Below the pieces are notes generated by a model. It worked only from the letters and a program-made list of their open reading frames with translations, had not been told where the DNA came from and did not search any database. The position numbers and the translations under genes were made by a program. DNA of 64,000 bases from Bacillus sp. UNC438CL73TsuS30 (GTDB taxonomy: Bacteria > Bacillota > Bacilli > Bacillales > Cytobacillaceae). The DNA lies in contig NZ_KI535296.1 of the NCBI RefSeq assembly GCF_000482325.1, forward strand, positions 324,854 to 388,853, in the 5' to 3' direction. Positions 40,048 through 48,977 of the stretch are shown in pieces (position 1 is the stretch's first letter; each line of letters begins with the position of its first letter).

Positions 40048-40074
40048 AAAAAAAAAGAGACAGCATCTGTCTCT
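40048..40074 (-). terminator. DUF192 gene terminator (minus strand)
   Basis: AGAGACAG and CTGTCTCT form the stem; the A-run at 40048-40055 is the T-run on the minus strand. Confidence 0.85.
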
Positions 40075-40401
40075 TTAAAGTGATAGGATATCTCCCTGCT
40101 TTAGGCCTAATTGTGAAATTGCCCCTGCTGGAAGTTCAATAACGGAGTAGGCTTCCTTGATGGGCTTTACAAAACTCCAAGGTTTTAATCTTTCAACCAC
40201 TTTTACAATTTCTCCTTTATAGCTTAGAAATACGGCATCGATTTCAAAATGCATGAAACACATATGGATTGAATTACAAGGGGAAATCCATAATCCTTCC
40301 TCAATTAACTGTTCTTTTCGAAACATTAATCCTTTTAGTCTAGCAAAAAAAGAATCTGCAAGCTTAATAGAAAAAGGGATGGTTTTAATTAATGGCTCCA
40401 T
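40075..40401 (-). CDS. DUF192 family protein
   Basis: 108 residues. LADSFFARLKGLMFRKEQLIEEGLWISPCNSIHMCFM (in order) is the DUF192 signature, and the FEIDAVFLSYKGEIVKVV and ELPAGAISQLGLKQGD parts follow. No signal peptide. The function is unknown. It is divergent from the Tad operon, sharing its 280-bp control region. Met at 40401 is chosen over 40419 because GGAGAG precedes it. Confidence 0.88.
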   Translation of the reverse strand: MEPLIKTIPFSIKLADSFFARLKGLMFRKEQLIEEGLWISPCNSIHMCFMHFEIDAVFLSYKGEIVKVVERLKPWSFVKPIKEAYSVIELPAGAISQLGLKQGDILSL

Positions 40402-40424
40402 TTTATACTCTCCTATCATTCAAT

Positions 40425-40628
40425 TTGTTCGATATATTGAATATACAATAAGAATAATTTGTTCTCAATAATGAAAAATGTTGAATGATGTCGTTTTTTA
40501 TTTAGAACAAAAAATAGGAAAAACTATTTACATTTTGGGACAATGGTACTATTATTAACTCAAGAGTTGTTCATTAAAAAGAACAAACAACAGGAAGATA
40601 TAGAACAAATAGGTTGGAGGTATTGTTC
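40425..40628. promoter_or_regulatory. Cluster of seven TTGTTC/GAACAA boxes at the Tad operon promoter
   Basis: TTGTTC at 40425, 40459, 40567 and 40623; GAACAA at 40505, 40581 and 40603. The 40567/40581 pair is an inverted repeat with an 8-bp spacer. They flank the promoter at 40527-40555. The same box (TTGTTCTTT) stands before the SinR-like gene at 47908. Confidence 0.7.
40527..40555 (+). promoter_or_regulatory. Tad operon promoter
   Basis: TTTACA at 40527 and TATTAT at 40550 with a 17-bp spacer, about 125 bp before the pilin gene. Confidence 0.75.
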
Positions 40629-40680
40629 GATACAGTGAACTAATCTTAAAAACTAACAAAATATATAGGAGGAATGAAAC

Positions 40681-40860
40681 ATGTTGAAAAAAATTAAAAA
40701 TCTAGTAGTACAAGAAGAAGGACAAGCATTATCAGAGTATGGATTGATTATTGGTTTAGTTGCAGTTGTTGTTATTGGTGCAGTGACTGTACTAGGAACT
40801 CAAATCAAAACTGTATTTAATAGTATTGTTACGGCAATAGGTGGAAAAGCAGCATCATAA
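40681..40860 (+). CDS. flp: Flp/Fap-type pilin
   Basis: 59 residues: MLKKIKNLVVQEEG, then QALSEYGLIIGLVAVVVIGA and a short tail. The Gly before Gln with Glu at +5 is the type IV prepilin cleavage site, followed by the hydrophobic assembly helix. This is the major subunit of a Tad pilus. RBS AGGAGG before ATG 40681. The 88-bp gap to the peptidase gene has a GCCCTGCTT/AAGTAGGGC hairpin near 40901-40923 without a full T-run, which may lower downstream expression relative to the pilin. Confidence 0.92.
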   Translation: MLKKIKNLVVQEEGQALSEYGLIIGLVAVVVIGAVTVLGTQIKTVFNSIVTAIGGKAAS

Positions 40861-40948
40861 AAAAGTAATAAAAACCAGCAATCATTAAATTTCAACTGAA
40901 GCCCTGCTTGTATAAGTAGGGCTTATCCCTTAAAAATTGAGGTAAATT

Positions 40949-41458
40949 ATGATGATAATAATAGTTTTAGTGATCATGTTATTAATTTCACTTATTACGG
41001 ATATAAAAAATAGAAAAATCTTAAATAGTGTCACTTTACCTTCAATATTAATTGCTTTCCTTTATCATTTAATTTCAAATGGGTTTGGTGGACTTCTATT
41101 TAGTGGAAAAGGATTTCTTGTTGGACTGGGATTACTTATCATTCCTTATTTATTAGGTGGTATGGGAGCGGGTGACGTAAAACTACTGGCAGCAATTGGG
41201 TCCCTAATGGGAACTATCTTTGTTTTTTACTCATTTATATACACCGCCTTAATCGGAGGAGCTATTGCACTCGTACTAATTATTAAGAAAAAAGGTTTTA
41301 TCAACATAATTAAATCCACATTATTCAATGTAGTTTTTTTCAGAAATGATCTTGGATCGATGATTATTGCAAAAGATAAAGAAAGTATTATCTCCTTTCC
41401 TTATGGGGTGCCCATTGTGTTAGGCACTTTATGTACGCTTGTCTGGGGTGGATTTTAA
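40949..41458 (+). CDS. tadV: Prepilin peptidase, A24 family (TadV/CpaA)
   Basis: 169-residue membrane aspartyl peptidase. The two catalytic Asp are in SLITDIKNRKI and GGMGAGDVKLL. Cleaves Flp and the TadE/TadG pseudopilins. Its stop overlaps the tadE start (TAATG). Confidence 0.92.
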   Translation: MMIIIVLVIMLLISLITDIKNRKILNSVTLPSILIAFLYHLISNGFGGLLFSGKGFLVGLGLLIIPYLLGGMGAGDVKLLAAIGSLMGTIFVFYSFIYTALIGGAIALVLIIKKKGFINIIKSTLFNVVFFRNDLGSMIIAKDKESIISFPYGVPIVLGTLCTLVWGGF

Positions 41459-41832
41459 TGAAATCAGAAAAAGGTCAATCTCTGGTAGAATTTGCACTGA
41501 TTCTGCCTATTTTAGTGTTATTGTTATTCGGAATTATTGACTTTGCAAGGGTATTTCATGTGTATTTGACCATGGATCATGCGGGAAGAGAAGCAGCACG
41601 TGCAGCAAGTATTGGTAAAGATGATAGTACAATCAAAAGTACAGCTGTTTCCGATGCATCAAGCATTGGCCTAACAGCAGATAAAGTAGGAGTTACTCCT
41701 TCCGGAACAAAGGCATCTGGATCAAATGTAAGTATAACAATTAATTATCCTATTACATTTCTTACTCCTGTTATTGGAGATATTGTTGGACCAATAACAT
41801 TAACAGATACCACTGTAATGAGGGTGGAATAA
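41458..41832 (+). CDS. tadE: TadE-like pseudopilin
   Basis: 124 residues. A prepilin-like start (KSEKGQSLVEFALILPILVL) with Gly and Glu at the processing position, one membrane helix, then an extracellular domain. Minor pilin of the Tad machine. ATG 41458 with GGGGTGG; the next gene begins directly after the stop. Confidence 0.9.
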   Translation: MKSEKGQSLVEFALILPILVLLLFGIIDFARVFHVYLTMDHAGREAARAASIGKDDSTIKSTAVSDASSIGLTADKVGVTPSGTKASGSNVSITINYPITFLTPVIGDIVGPITLTDTTVMRVE

Positions 41833-42780
41833 ATGAAAAGATTTTTAAGCTTGTTAAAATTGCGAGATGAAAGCGGTACGTCCTTAGTAATAGTGGCTAT
41901 TTCAATGGTTGCTCTTCTAGGTTTCACTGCTTTAGTGATAGATGGCGGTAGGCTTTATTTAGAGAAGAGCAAGTTAAAAAAGGCTGTTGATGCGGCTGTT
42001 CTAGCAGGAGCTCAGGGATTAACAACAAATCAGGCGCGGGCAATCGAAAATGCTGAAGATGTTTCACAAAAAAATGGCTATCCACTAAAAAAAGACAATT
42101 TAACCTTAACAAATGATTCTATTAAGGCGATTAAGCAAATTAATGTTCCACTTACTTTTACGAGTGTATTGGGAATAAATAATGCAGATGTTAGTGCTAC
42201 AGCAAAAGCGGTTGTTACTCCCTTAAAATCCGCTAAAGGAATCGCCCCGATTGCAGTAGAGAAAAGCGCAGTTCCAGATCAAACAAACATCACTTGTGGC
42301 AATGTAGAAAATGAATCGGGAAAAAATAGCCCTGGAAATTGCGGGTTTCTTAGTATAGATGGAAACGGAGCGCCATATGTGGAAGATGGAATTAAAAATG
42401 GCAGCCAAAAGATTGTTTCAATAGGTGAAAAAGTTTTTACAGAAACAGGTGATATGAATGGACCCATTAAAAAGGCAGTTGAAACTGACTCTGACTCTTT
42501 AATTAATAGCGACAAAGACAAAGAGTGGTGTCAGTCTGCAGCTACAGCTGATAATACTTGTAAACGAGTAATTTATATCCCTATTATTGATTCCTGGGAA
42601 GGTATAAATGGTAAAAAACAAGTTGAAATAATAGGTTTTGCTCCCTTTTGGGTCAAGGAATATGAGAGTCAAGGTAAAAACAAAAGCATCGTAGGACAAT
42701 TTATTAGTTCCGTCACTACGGGGGAAAAAGGTGAATCCGGTGGCTACAATTATTTAAAAGGCGTCAAGCTTGTAGAGTAA
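41833..42780 (+). CDS. tadG: TadG-like pilus assembly protein
   Basis: 315 residues. N-terminal DESGTSLVIVAISMVALLGFTALVIDGG is a TadG/TadE-type membrane start, followed by YLEKSKLKKAVDAAVLAGAQ typical of TadG. The C-terminal extracellular part has four Cys (residues near CGNVE, CGFLS, CQSAA, CKRVI) that could form disulfides. No vWA domain is evident, so it is shorter than proteobacterial TadG. Confidence 0.88.
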   Translation: MKRFLSLLKLRDESGTSLVIVAISMVALLGFTALVIDGGRLYLEKSKLKKAVDAAVLAGAQGLTTNQARAIENAEDVSQKNGYPLKKDNLTLTNDSIKAIKQINVPLTFTSVLGINNADVSATAKAVVTPLKSAKGIAPIAVEKSAVPDQTNITCGNVENESGKNSPGNCGFLSIDGNGAPYVEDGIKNGSQKIVSIGEKVFTETGDMNGPIKKAVETDSDSLINSDKDKEWCQSAATADNTCKRVIYIPIIDSWEGINGKKQVEIIGFAPFWVKEYESQGKNKSIVGQFISSVTTGEKGESGGYNYLKGVKLVE

Positions 42781-42813
42781 TACTGGAAAGTCGTTGAAAT
42801 AGGGGAGGACATT

Positions 42814-43401
42814 ATGAACACAAAAAAAATATGGATTATTTCATTACTCTTGGGGATTGGGGTAGCAGGTATTGCATATCTATCGGTATTCTCAAAGGGG
42901 AAAGTCCCAACAACAACAACTGTAGCGGTTGCTCAGAATAACGATGAGAAAAAAACAGATGAGGAACAAGCGAAAAAAGAAGAAGCGCTAAAAAGGGAAT
43001 TCACTAATCCGCTCGTCGATGTAAGTAATGGCAAAAGGGCAATCTCGATCAATGTTGACCCAGCTCAAGGGGTTTCAGGGTATATTGCCCCGAATTCCAA
43101 AGTTGATGTAATTGCCTACGGAACGAAAAAAGATGATAAAACGAAAAAAGAATATAGATCAGCTGTGCTTGTCCTTGAAAATGTAAAAGTCTTATCTTCC
43201 GGTAAATCCAGTGACAACAAGGAAGAAGCCCTCCATTATGAAACCGTTACATTAGAGGTTACTCCAAAAGAAGGCGTGATGCTTAGTTTAGCGGCCAAAG
43301 ATAAGGATGGGTTCTATTTAATGCTTAGAAATACAGAGGACACAGATATAGGAAAAGTCGGCCTTAAGCAAACTAGAGAAGTAATCAAAGAGGGGGATTA
43401 A
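42814..43401 (+). CDS. cpaB: CpaB/RcpC-like SAF-domain protein
   Basis: 195 residues. N-terminal membrane anchor (KIWIISLLLGIGVAGIAYLSV), charged linker, then a SAF-like domain (KRAISINVDPAQGVSGYIAPNSKVDVIAYG, in order) as in RcpC/CpaB. In Gram-negatives it helps assemble the pilus at the cell wall; here it probably sits on the outer face of the membrane. Confidence 0.9.
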   Translation: MNTKKIWIISLLLGIGVAGIAYLSVFSKGKVPTTTTVAVAQNNDEKKTDEEQAKKEEALKREFTNPLVDVSNGKRAISINVDPAQGVSGYIAPNSKVDVIAYGTKKDDKTKKEYRSAVLVLENVKVLSSGKSSDNKEEALHYETVTLEVTPKEGVMLSLAAKDKDGFYLMLRNTEDTDIGKVGLKQTREVIKEGD

Positions 43402-43407
43402 ATCGAA

Positions 43408-44619
43408 ATGAACATAAACTGGGTTTATTTTTCTGATACGAATACGCCTCCAGGAGAAATAAAATCACTTTTAGAAAAGAAGCAGTTTCGATTAACTGCG
43501 ACCAACGAGATTGATAGACTCCGATCCCTTTTAATTGAGAATAATCAATCTGTATTATTTATAAAATCTCATACACTTTACAATGTATTTGATTTTTGTC
43601 AGGAAATATCCGTTCTTTACCCGCATGTTTATATCATCTTAATTGTACCTGATAACTTAGAAAACCTAAAAAAAGCAATGCTGATGGGGGCTTCGGATTC
43701 CTTGCGTTCGTCGTACACTCAGGAAGAACTGAATGATGCAATTGAGCATGCAAAGAAATATATGCAGCATCGAGCAAAGAAGGACCAAGGCTTTGTCAAT
43801 TTAATAAAAGAAAAAAGTAAAGTGATTGCCGTTACCAATCCAAAGGGCGGCGTGGGCAGGACAATTGTAACCGTTAATCTAGCTGTAGCGTTCGCAAAAA
43901 TGGGGAAAAAAGTTGCTGTAATTGATGGAAACCTCCAATTTGGTGAGGTGGCCATGTATTATAATATAAAACCGAAAAAAACGATTTATGAATGGGTAAA
44001 GGAAGGATATGGCCGCGAACAATATTCAATCAACCAATATATGACCGCTGTTGAGGGCAATGTCTCGATTCTTGCCGCTCCTCCCCGTCCAGAGTTCTTT
44101 GAAGGAATTTCAGAGGATCATATGAAAGCAGCCGTCAACGAAGCAAAGAAACTATTCGATATTGTCTTAATTGATATGCCGGTACACATTTCAGAATTTC
44201 ATCTCCGATTCCTTGATTTAGCAGATGAGATCATACTAGTAACGCAAAACGATGTTTCCGTTTTAAGATTAAATCAACTCTATTTAGAGATGTTAGAATC
44301 AATTAACTTAAAAGATCGCGTAAAACTAATTTTGAACCGTTCTGTAAAGAAACAGGGACTCGATGTAAAAAAAATTGAAGCAATCTTAGGCTTAAATATC
44401 TTTTTCACCCTGCCAGAACAAGTAAATATAGCGTCCTCCTCGATAAAAACAGGGCAGCCGTTTATTCTCTCGAACCCACGGAGCCAGCTTGGGAAGGCTG
44501 TTTTAAAGCTTTCAGAGAAGCTAACCGATCAAAAAATTGGTGAGACTAAGAAATTAAAAAAAGTAAAACGCTGGTCTCTATTTGGAAAGAGAGGAGAACA
44601 AAGGAATGTCACTATTTAA
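43408..44619 (+). CDS. tadZ: TadZ/CpaE-like ATPase
   Basis: 403 residues. An N-terminal receiver-like domain (about 1-115) precedes a ParA/MinD domain. The deviant Walker A is NPKGGVGRT, with Arg in place of the second Lys, as in atypical TadZ proteins. VIDGNLQFGEVAMYYN and LIDMPVHISE follow. Localises the Tad machine in known systems. Overlaps tadA by 14 bp. Confidence 0.92.
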   Translation: MNINWVYFSDTNTPPGEIKSLLEKKQFRLTATNEIDRLRSLLIENNQSVLFIKSHTLYNVFDFCQEISVLYPHVYIILIVPDNLENLKKAMLMGASDSLRSSYTQEELNDAIEHAKKYMQHRAKKDQGFVNLIKEKSKVIAVTNPKGGVGRTIVTVNLAVAFAKMGKKVAVIDGNLQFGEVAMYYNIKPKKTIYEWVKEGYGREQYSINQYMTAVEGNVSILAAPPRPEFFEGISEDHMKAAVNEAKKLFDIVLIDMPVHISEFHLRFLDLADEIILVTQNDVSVLRLNQLYLEMLESINLKDRVKLILNRSVKKQGLDVKKIEAILGLNIFFTLPEQVNIASSSIKTGQPFILSNPRSQLGKAVLKLSEKLTDQKIGETKKLKKVKRWSLFGKRGEQRNVTI

Positions 44620-45994
44620 ACGGTATAAAGAGGAAGCAGCTGCAACCATTACACCAAATACATCAAGTACACCAAGTATACAAAGTAAACCCATCAAAGA
44701 GGTCCAAGAGTCTCCGGCTATAAAAAAATCACAGGAATTTTGGAACATTGAAGCAAGTCTTCACAATTATCTAGTAGAAGAGTTGAAAAAGTATCCCAGT
44801 CAGAATAAAGAGCAGGAGAAAATGAAAATAGAGGAATTAGGAGAAGCCTTTTTTAATGAAGAAGGTGGTAGATTAACCTTTGAGGCAAAGCAAGAAATTT
44901 TTGAATACGTAAAGGATGAATTGCTTGCTTATGGTCCGATAACTCCTCTGTTAGAGAACCCATTAATTAGTGAGGTCATGGTCAATAGTTATGATGAAAT
45001 TTATTATGAACAAAACGGTAAGATTACAAGAAGTAATGTAAGCTTTATGGATGACCAGCATGTTATGCGGGTAATCGAGCGAATTGTCGCACCCATAGGT
45101 CGTCGTGTCGATGAAAGTTCTCCGATGGTCGATGCCCGCCTGCCAGATGGATCGCGTGTAAATGCAATTATTCCTCCACTTGCTTTAAAGGGTCCAAGTT
45201 TGACGATTCGGAAATTTTCAGATACCCCTTTTACCATCAAAGATTTAATCGAATTTGGAACGGTAAGTGAAGAGATGGCAGAATTCCTCGAAATTTGTGT
45301 TAAGTCCAAGCTTAATATTTTTATCAGTGGTGGTACAGGCTCTGGGAAGACTTCAACCTTAAACGTTCTCTCTTCTTTTATACCAAATCGAGAGCGAATT
45401 GTTACCATCGAAGATGCAGCAGAGCTTAAACTTCATCAGGAACATATTGTTTCGCTCGAATCCCGCCCTGCGAATATCGAGGGAAAAGGACAAATTACGA
45501 TTCGCGATTTAGTCAGGAACTCGCTGCGGATGCGGCCTGACCGGATAGTAGTTGGGGAGGTTCGTGGAGCCGAAGCACTGGATATGCTTCAAGCAATGAA
45601 TACGGGTCATGACGGCAGCTTAAGTACTGGGCACGCTAACTCCCCTAGAGATATCCTTTCCCGCTTGGAAACCATGGTGTTGATGGCAGGCTATGAGCTT
45701 CCTGTCAGGGCAATCCGTGAACAGATTGCCAATGCCATCAATTTGATTGTTCATCAGTCAAGATTAAAGGATGGTACGAGAAAAATAACCCATATAACGG
45801 AAGTACTGGGAATGGAAGGCGATACAATCGTTCTTCAGGATCTGTTTTTATTTAAAGAAAAGGGACATAATGGCGATGGTCTGATTCAAGGAAGCTTTAT
45901 TAGCACAGGTATCAGGCCAAAGTTCACAGAGCAGCTTGAATTGAATGGATACTCCTTGCCTGCCTCCTGGTTTGTTGGAGAGTGGTTTAATTGA
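44606..45994 (+). CDS. tadA: TadA/CpaF secretion ATPase
   Basis: 462-residue type II/IV secretion ATPase. Walker A SGGTGSGKTS, the Asp box TIEDAAEL, Walker B region LRMRPDRIVVGEVRG and the His box GHDGSLSTGHANS are complete. Powers pilus assembly. ATG 44606 with GAGGAGAACAAGGA is used; a longer frame from 44582 lies in tadZ. Confidence 0.96.
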   Translation: MSLFKRYKEEAAATITPNTSSTPSIQSKPIKEVQESPAIKKSQEFWNIEASLHNYLVEELKKYPSQNKEQEKMKIEELGEAFFNEEGGRLTFEAKQEIFEYVKDELLAYGPITPLLENPLISEVMVNSYDEIYYEQNGKITRSNVSFMDDQHVMRVIERIVAPIGRRVDESSPMVDARLPDGSRVNAIIPPLALKGPSLTIRKFSDTPFTIKDLIEFGTVSEEMAEFLEICVKSKLNIFISGGTGSGKTSTLNVLSSFIPNRERIVTIEDAAELKLHQEHIVSLESRPANIEGKGQITIRDLVRNSLRMRPDRIVVGEVRGAEALDMLQAMNTGHDGSLSTGHANSPRDILSRLETMVLMAGYELPVRAIREQIANAINLIVHQSRLKDGTRKITHITEVLGMEGDTIVLQDLFLFKEKGHNGDGLIQGSFISTGIRPKFTEQLELNGYSLPASWFVGEWFN

Positions 45995-46953
45995 AATTAG
46001 TCATCGAAATGGTCTTTGTATTTTTAGTCGTTAGTATTTCGATGTATCTTATCTTAAGTGGGTTTTCAAAAAAGAGGAGAATGAATCACCGAATCAAGGA
46101 GTTTTTGCCAGTTTCGCAAGCGGAAGAGGATGAAAGTAAGAAAGAAAAAAGACCACCGTTTTCTAAACAGTTTATTCTTTCTCTATCAAATATTTTTAAG
46201 AATGTTCAATTTAGCAGGAAAACAGAAAAAATGCTAGTAGAAGCTGGTAGTGGATTAAGGCCGGAAGAGTTTTTTGCGTTGAGAATTTTAGGCTCTGCCG
46301 GTTTCGGACTATTCACAGCTTTCCTAGTCCTGCCATGGTTTCTTTCTGCCATTGCGGTAATTATTGGATATGCCATTCCCCATTATTTTATGAAACAAAA
46401 ACGAAAAAAACGGTTAAATCGGTTGTCCTATCAGTTAATCGAAGTCTTGGGGATGATGGCTAATTCCATGAGGGCAGGCTTCAGCTTTATGCAGGCAATG
46501 CAACTTGTTGGTAAAGAAATTCCAGACCCGCTTGGTCCAGAATTTGAGCGGATTGTCAGACAGGCCGGACTTGGGATGCCACTAGAGGATGTATTTGAAG
46601 AATTAATTGACCGATTACCTAACAAAGAATTGGAAGTTGTCGTTCAGGCCATTCTTGCACAAAGGAAGAGCGGCGGAAATCTTGCTGAGCTATTGGAAAC
46701 AATGGAAGAAACAATTAGAGGCAGAGTCCGAGTGCTTGAAGAACTAAATACTTTAACAGCACAGGGAAGAATGTCATCTTGGATTATCACCTTACTGCCG
46801 GTTGGACTTGGCTTATATTTAGCGTTTGTCAGCAAAGATTATTTTTCACCGATGCTGCATCATCCATTGGGATGGGCAATGCTAACAGTAGGCAGTGTCT
46901 TCATCATTATTGGGTGGGTGGTAATCCAGAAAATCATCCGAATTGAGGTGTAG
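45991..46953 (+). CDS. tadB: TadB inner-membrane platform protein
   Basis: 320 residues with four membrane helices and a GspF-like cytoplasmic domain (LIEVLGMMANSMRAGFSFMQAM; PLEDVFEELIDRLPNKELEVVVQAI, each conserved). TTG start overlaps the tadA stop (TTGA). Platform for TadA. Confidence 0.93.
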   Translation: MKLVIEMVFVFLVVSISMYLILSGFSKKRRMNHRIKEFLPVSQAEEDESKKEKRPPFSKQFILSLSNIFKNVQFSRKTEKMLVEAGSGLRPEEFFALRILGSAGFGLFTAFLVLPWFLSAIAVIIGYAIPHYFMKQKRKKRLNRLSYQLIEVLGMMANSMRAGFSFMQAMQLVGKEIPDPLGPEFERIVRQAGLGMPLEDVFEELIDRLPNKELEVVVQAILAQRKSGGNLAELLETMEETIRGRVRVLEELNTLTAQGRMSSWIITLLPVGLGLYLAFVSKDYFSPMLHHPLGWAMLTVGSVFIIIGWVVIQKIIRIEV

Positions 46954-46958
46954 GATTC

Positions 46959-47891
46959 TTGTTGAACGTGGTTTTCATTTTTTTATCAGCCGGATTTGTG
47001 ACATTCATAATGGCAGGTTTCTTGTTAACGATTTTCAAAAAGGAAATTGCTTTCAATGAACGTGTTGGAAAGTTTTTCGGGGAACCAGTTAAAAAAGAAA
47101 AAAATAATATCTTAAGAAAAAAGAATGATGATCGATTAAGAGAGCTTTTTGATCGGTATTGGAATAAGGGAACCAATTTATTAAATCAAAAGGTTTCCAA
47201 AGTGGAAAGAAAAAAACTAGATATGCTTCTAAGGGATGCGGGCTACCCCTTCAAGTCTGCAATTGATTTTAGGCTTTTTCAATTTGTACTGAGTATTGGT
47301 ATAAGTGTGCCGGTCGTTCTCTTTTTATTGCCAGTTGCGGACAATAAAATGTTAGTCTGGTTGATGGCAATCACTATGGCGATTTTAGGATTCCGGCTTC
47401 CAGTGTTCCAGCTTGGAAAGAAAAAGACAGCAAGGGTTAAAGAAATTAATAAATCGATGGCCGATTTTTTTGATACGGTAAATCTTTTGCTTGAGGCAGG
47501 GATGGGGCTGGATTTGGCCCTCGCAGAGGTGTCAAAAAAATATAAAGGTCCGCTGTCAGAAGAGTTCCTTCGAACTTTAGAGGATATGAAGCTTGGTAAA
47601 TCAAGAAGAGAAGCTTTTTACGAGCTTCGGAAGCGTGTCCCATCTGATTCGTTTCAGAGTGTAATCACCTCGTTGATTCAAGCGGATCAGCTTGGGATTG
47701 GAATGGCAAAGGTTTTAGGGAATCTTACCGTCCGTGTACGTGAACAGCGACGTGAAGCTGCAAGAGAACAGGCGATGAAGGCGCCAGTAAAAATGCTGTT
47801 TCCAATGGTGTTTTTCATATTTCCAGCATTATTTATTGTCATATTGGGACCTCTAGTTATTACGTTAATCACAAAGGGTCTAGGAGGATAA
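46959..47891 (+). CDS. tadC: TadC inner-membrane platform protein
   Basis: 310 residues, a paralogue of TadB with a GspF domain (MADFFDTVNLLLEAGMGLDLAL) and C-terminal helices (MLFPMVFFIFPALFIVILGPLVI). TTG start with GAGGTG. Last structural gene of the pilus operon. Confidence 0.93.
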   Translation: MLNVVFIFLSAGFVTFIMAGFLLTIFKKEIAFNERVGKFFGEPVKKEKNNILRKKNDDRLRELFDRYWNKGTNLLNQKVSKVERKKLDMLLRDAGYPFKSAIDFRLFQFVLSIGISVPVVLFLLPVADNKMLVWLMAITMAILGFRLPVFQLGKKKTARVKEINKSMADFFDTVNLLLEAGMGLDLALAEVSKKYKGPLSEEFLRTLEDMKLGKSRREAFYELRKRVPSDSFQSVITSLIQADQLGIGMAKVLGNLTVRVREQRREAAREQAMKAPVKMLFPMVFFIFPALFIVILGPLVITLITKGLGG

Positions 47892-47968
47892 ATATTTTTT
47901 TAATGTTTTGTTCTTTATTGTGAATGAAAAATACAACAAAAAGAATCTGCTAATCAAGGAGAGGTTTT

Positions 47969-48301
47969 ATGGAAGGAACTAAACTCAAAATACTTCGTGA
48001 AGAAAAAGGTTTATCAATAAGCCAGTTAAGTGAGTTATCGGGTATTTCAAAGTCTTATTTAAGTTTAATTGAGCGGGATATCCAACGGAATCCTAGTATA
48101 GAAATATTAGATAAAATAGCAAAAACCTTAAATGTAGACATAGACCAATTCATTAAAGGTAACCAAGATGGTGAAACAAAAATAAGCAGCGGCATGATAA
48201 AGGGCACATTAAAGCTTGAAATCGAATTGTCCGAGGGTCAATTAAACACTCAAAAATTAAGGAAATTAAAGAATCTGATTCAAGAATTGAATACGGAGTA
48301 A
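47969..48301 (+). CDS. SinR-like XRE regulator at the end of the Tad operon
   Basis: 110 residues. The HTH at residues 4-60 (EEKGLSISQLSELSGISKSYLSLIERD; NPSIEILDKIAKTLNV) is close in pattern to SinR and SlrR of B. subtilis. The C-terminal 40 residues (LKLEIELSEGQLNTQKLRKLKNLIQEL) differ from the SinI-interacting tail of SinR. RBS AGGAGAGG. A TTGTTCTTT box lies 55 bp before the start. It likely controls the Tad operon and itself (inference). No SinI-like gene is next to it. Confidence 0.85.
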   Translation: MEGTKLKILREEKGLSISQLSELSGISKSYLSLIERDIQRNPSIEILDKIAKTLNVDIDQFIKGNQDGETKISSGMIKGTLKLEIELSEGQLNTQKLRKLKNLIQELNTE

Positions 48302-48410
48302 AACTAACCATGGTGATTTGTTATAAATCACCTTGCTTTATTTTGTATGGATATTCTCCCCTCCCTAATTCACTGTATTTTTCCTTTCAAAGTAAACAGC
48401 CAATAAATCA

Positions 48411-48460
48411 TTGACAAAATAATTCCATCCCTATTATAGTTAACTTTGTTAATAGTTAAC
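48411..48460 (+). promoter_or_regulatory. marR-mmpL promoter with palindromic operator
   Basis: TTGACA at 48411 and TTATAG/TATAGT at 48434-48440 form a promoter. A perfect inverted repeat GTTAACT (48439-48445) and AGTTAAC (48454-48460) overlaps the -10 and start region, fitting a MarR autorepressor site. Confidence 0.82.
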
Positions 48461-48512
48461 GAGTTGAACAATTAAACAGTAGAATCATTCGAGTGAGGTG
48501 AATCGATACATA

Positions 48513-48974
48513 ATGGCTGATAAAAACATTCAAGAATTAGTGGACCGTTATATCACGCTTTCCTTTTCCGTCAATAAAAAAGGTGAATCGCTGGTAAAAG
48601 AGCAAATTAGCAGTGATCTCACTAGTGACCAGCACTATATGTTAAGGTATATCCACAAATCAGGTACCTGTACATCTACTGAATTGGCAGAAGTCTTTGA
48701 GGTGAAAAAAAGCGCCATCACTGCCATTATTAATCGGATGTGGGAAAAGGGCTTAATTCAACGTACCCGTGATGAAAATGACCGGCGTGTAGTGTATCTA
48801 ACGTTAACGGAGAAGGGCATTGACTTATTTGAACAAACGGAGGACCGAATCTATAAATTAGTTGAATCCTTGATTACCCAATTCGATGAAACCGAAATCA
48901 AACAATTTTTAAATACGTATGAAAAGATAAATCGAATTCTTATTGAAAATAAAGAGCTACAGCAGGAGGAGTAA
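48513..48974 (+). CDS. MarR-family regulator
   Basis: 153 residues. Winged helix with CTSTELAEVFEVKKSAITAIINRMWEKGLIQRTRDENDRRVVYLTLT (recognition helix and wing in order). The mmpL gene follows after 3 bp, so it probably represses its own exporter operon. ATG 48513 is used; GTG 48498 would also be in frame but lacks a spaced RBS. Confidence 0.9.
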   Translation: MADKNIQELVDRYITLSFSVNKKGESLVKEQISSDLTSDQHYMLRYIHKSGTCTSTELAEVFEVKKSAITAIINRMWEKGLIQRTRDENDRRVVYLTLTEKGIDLFEQTEDRIYKLVESLITQFDETEIKQFLNTYEKINRILIENKELQQEE

Positions 48975-48977
48975 ACG

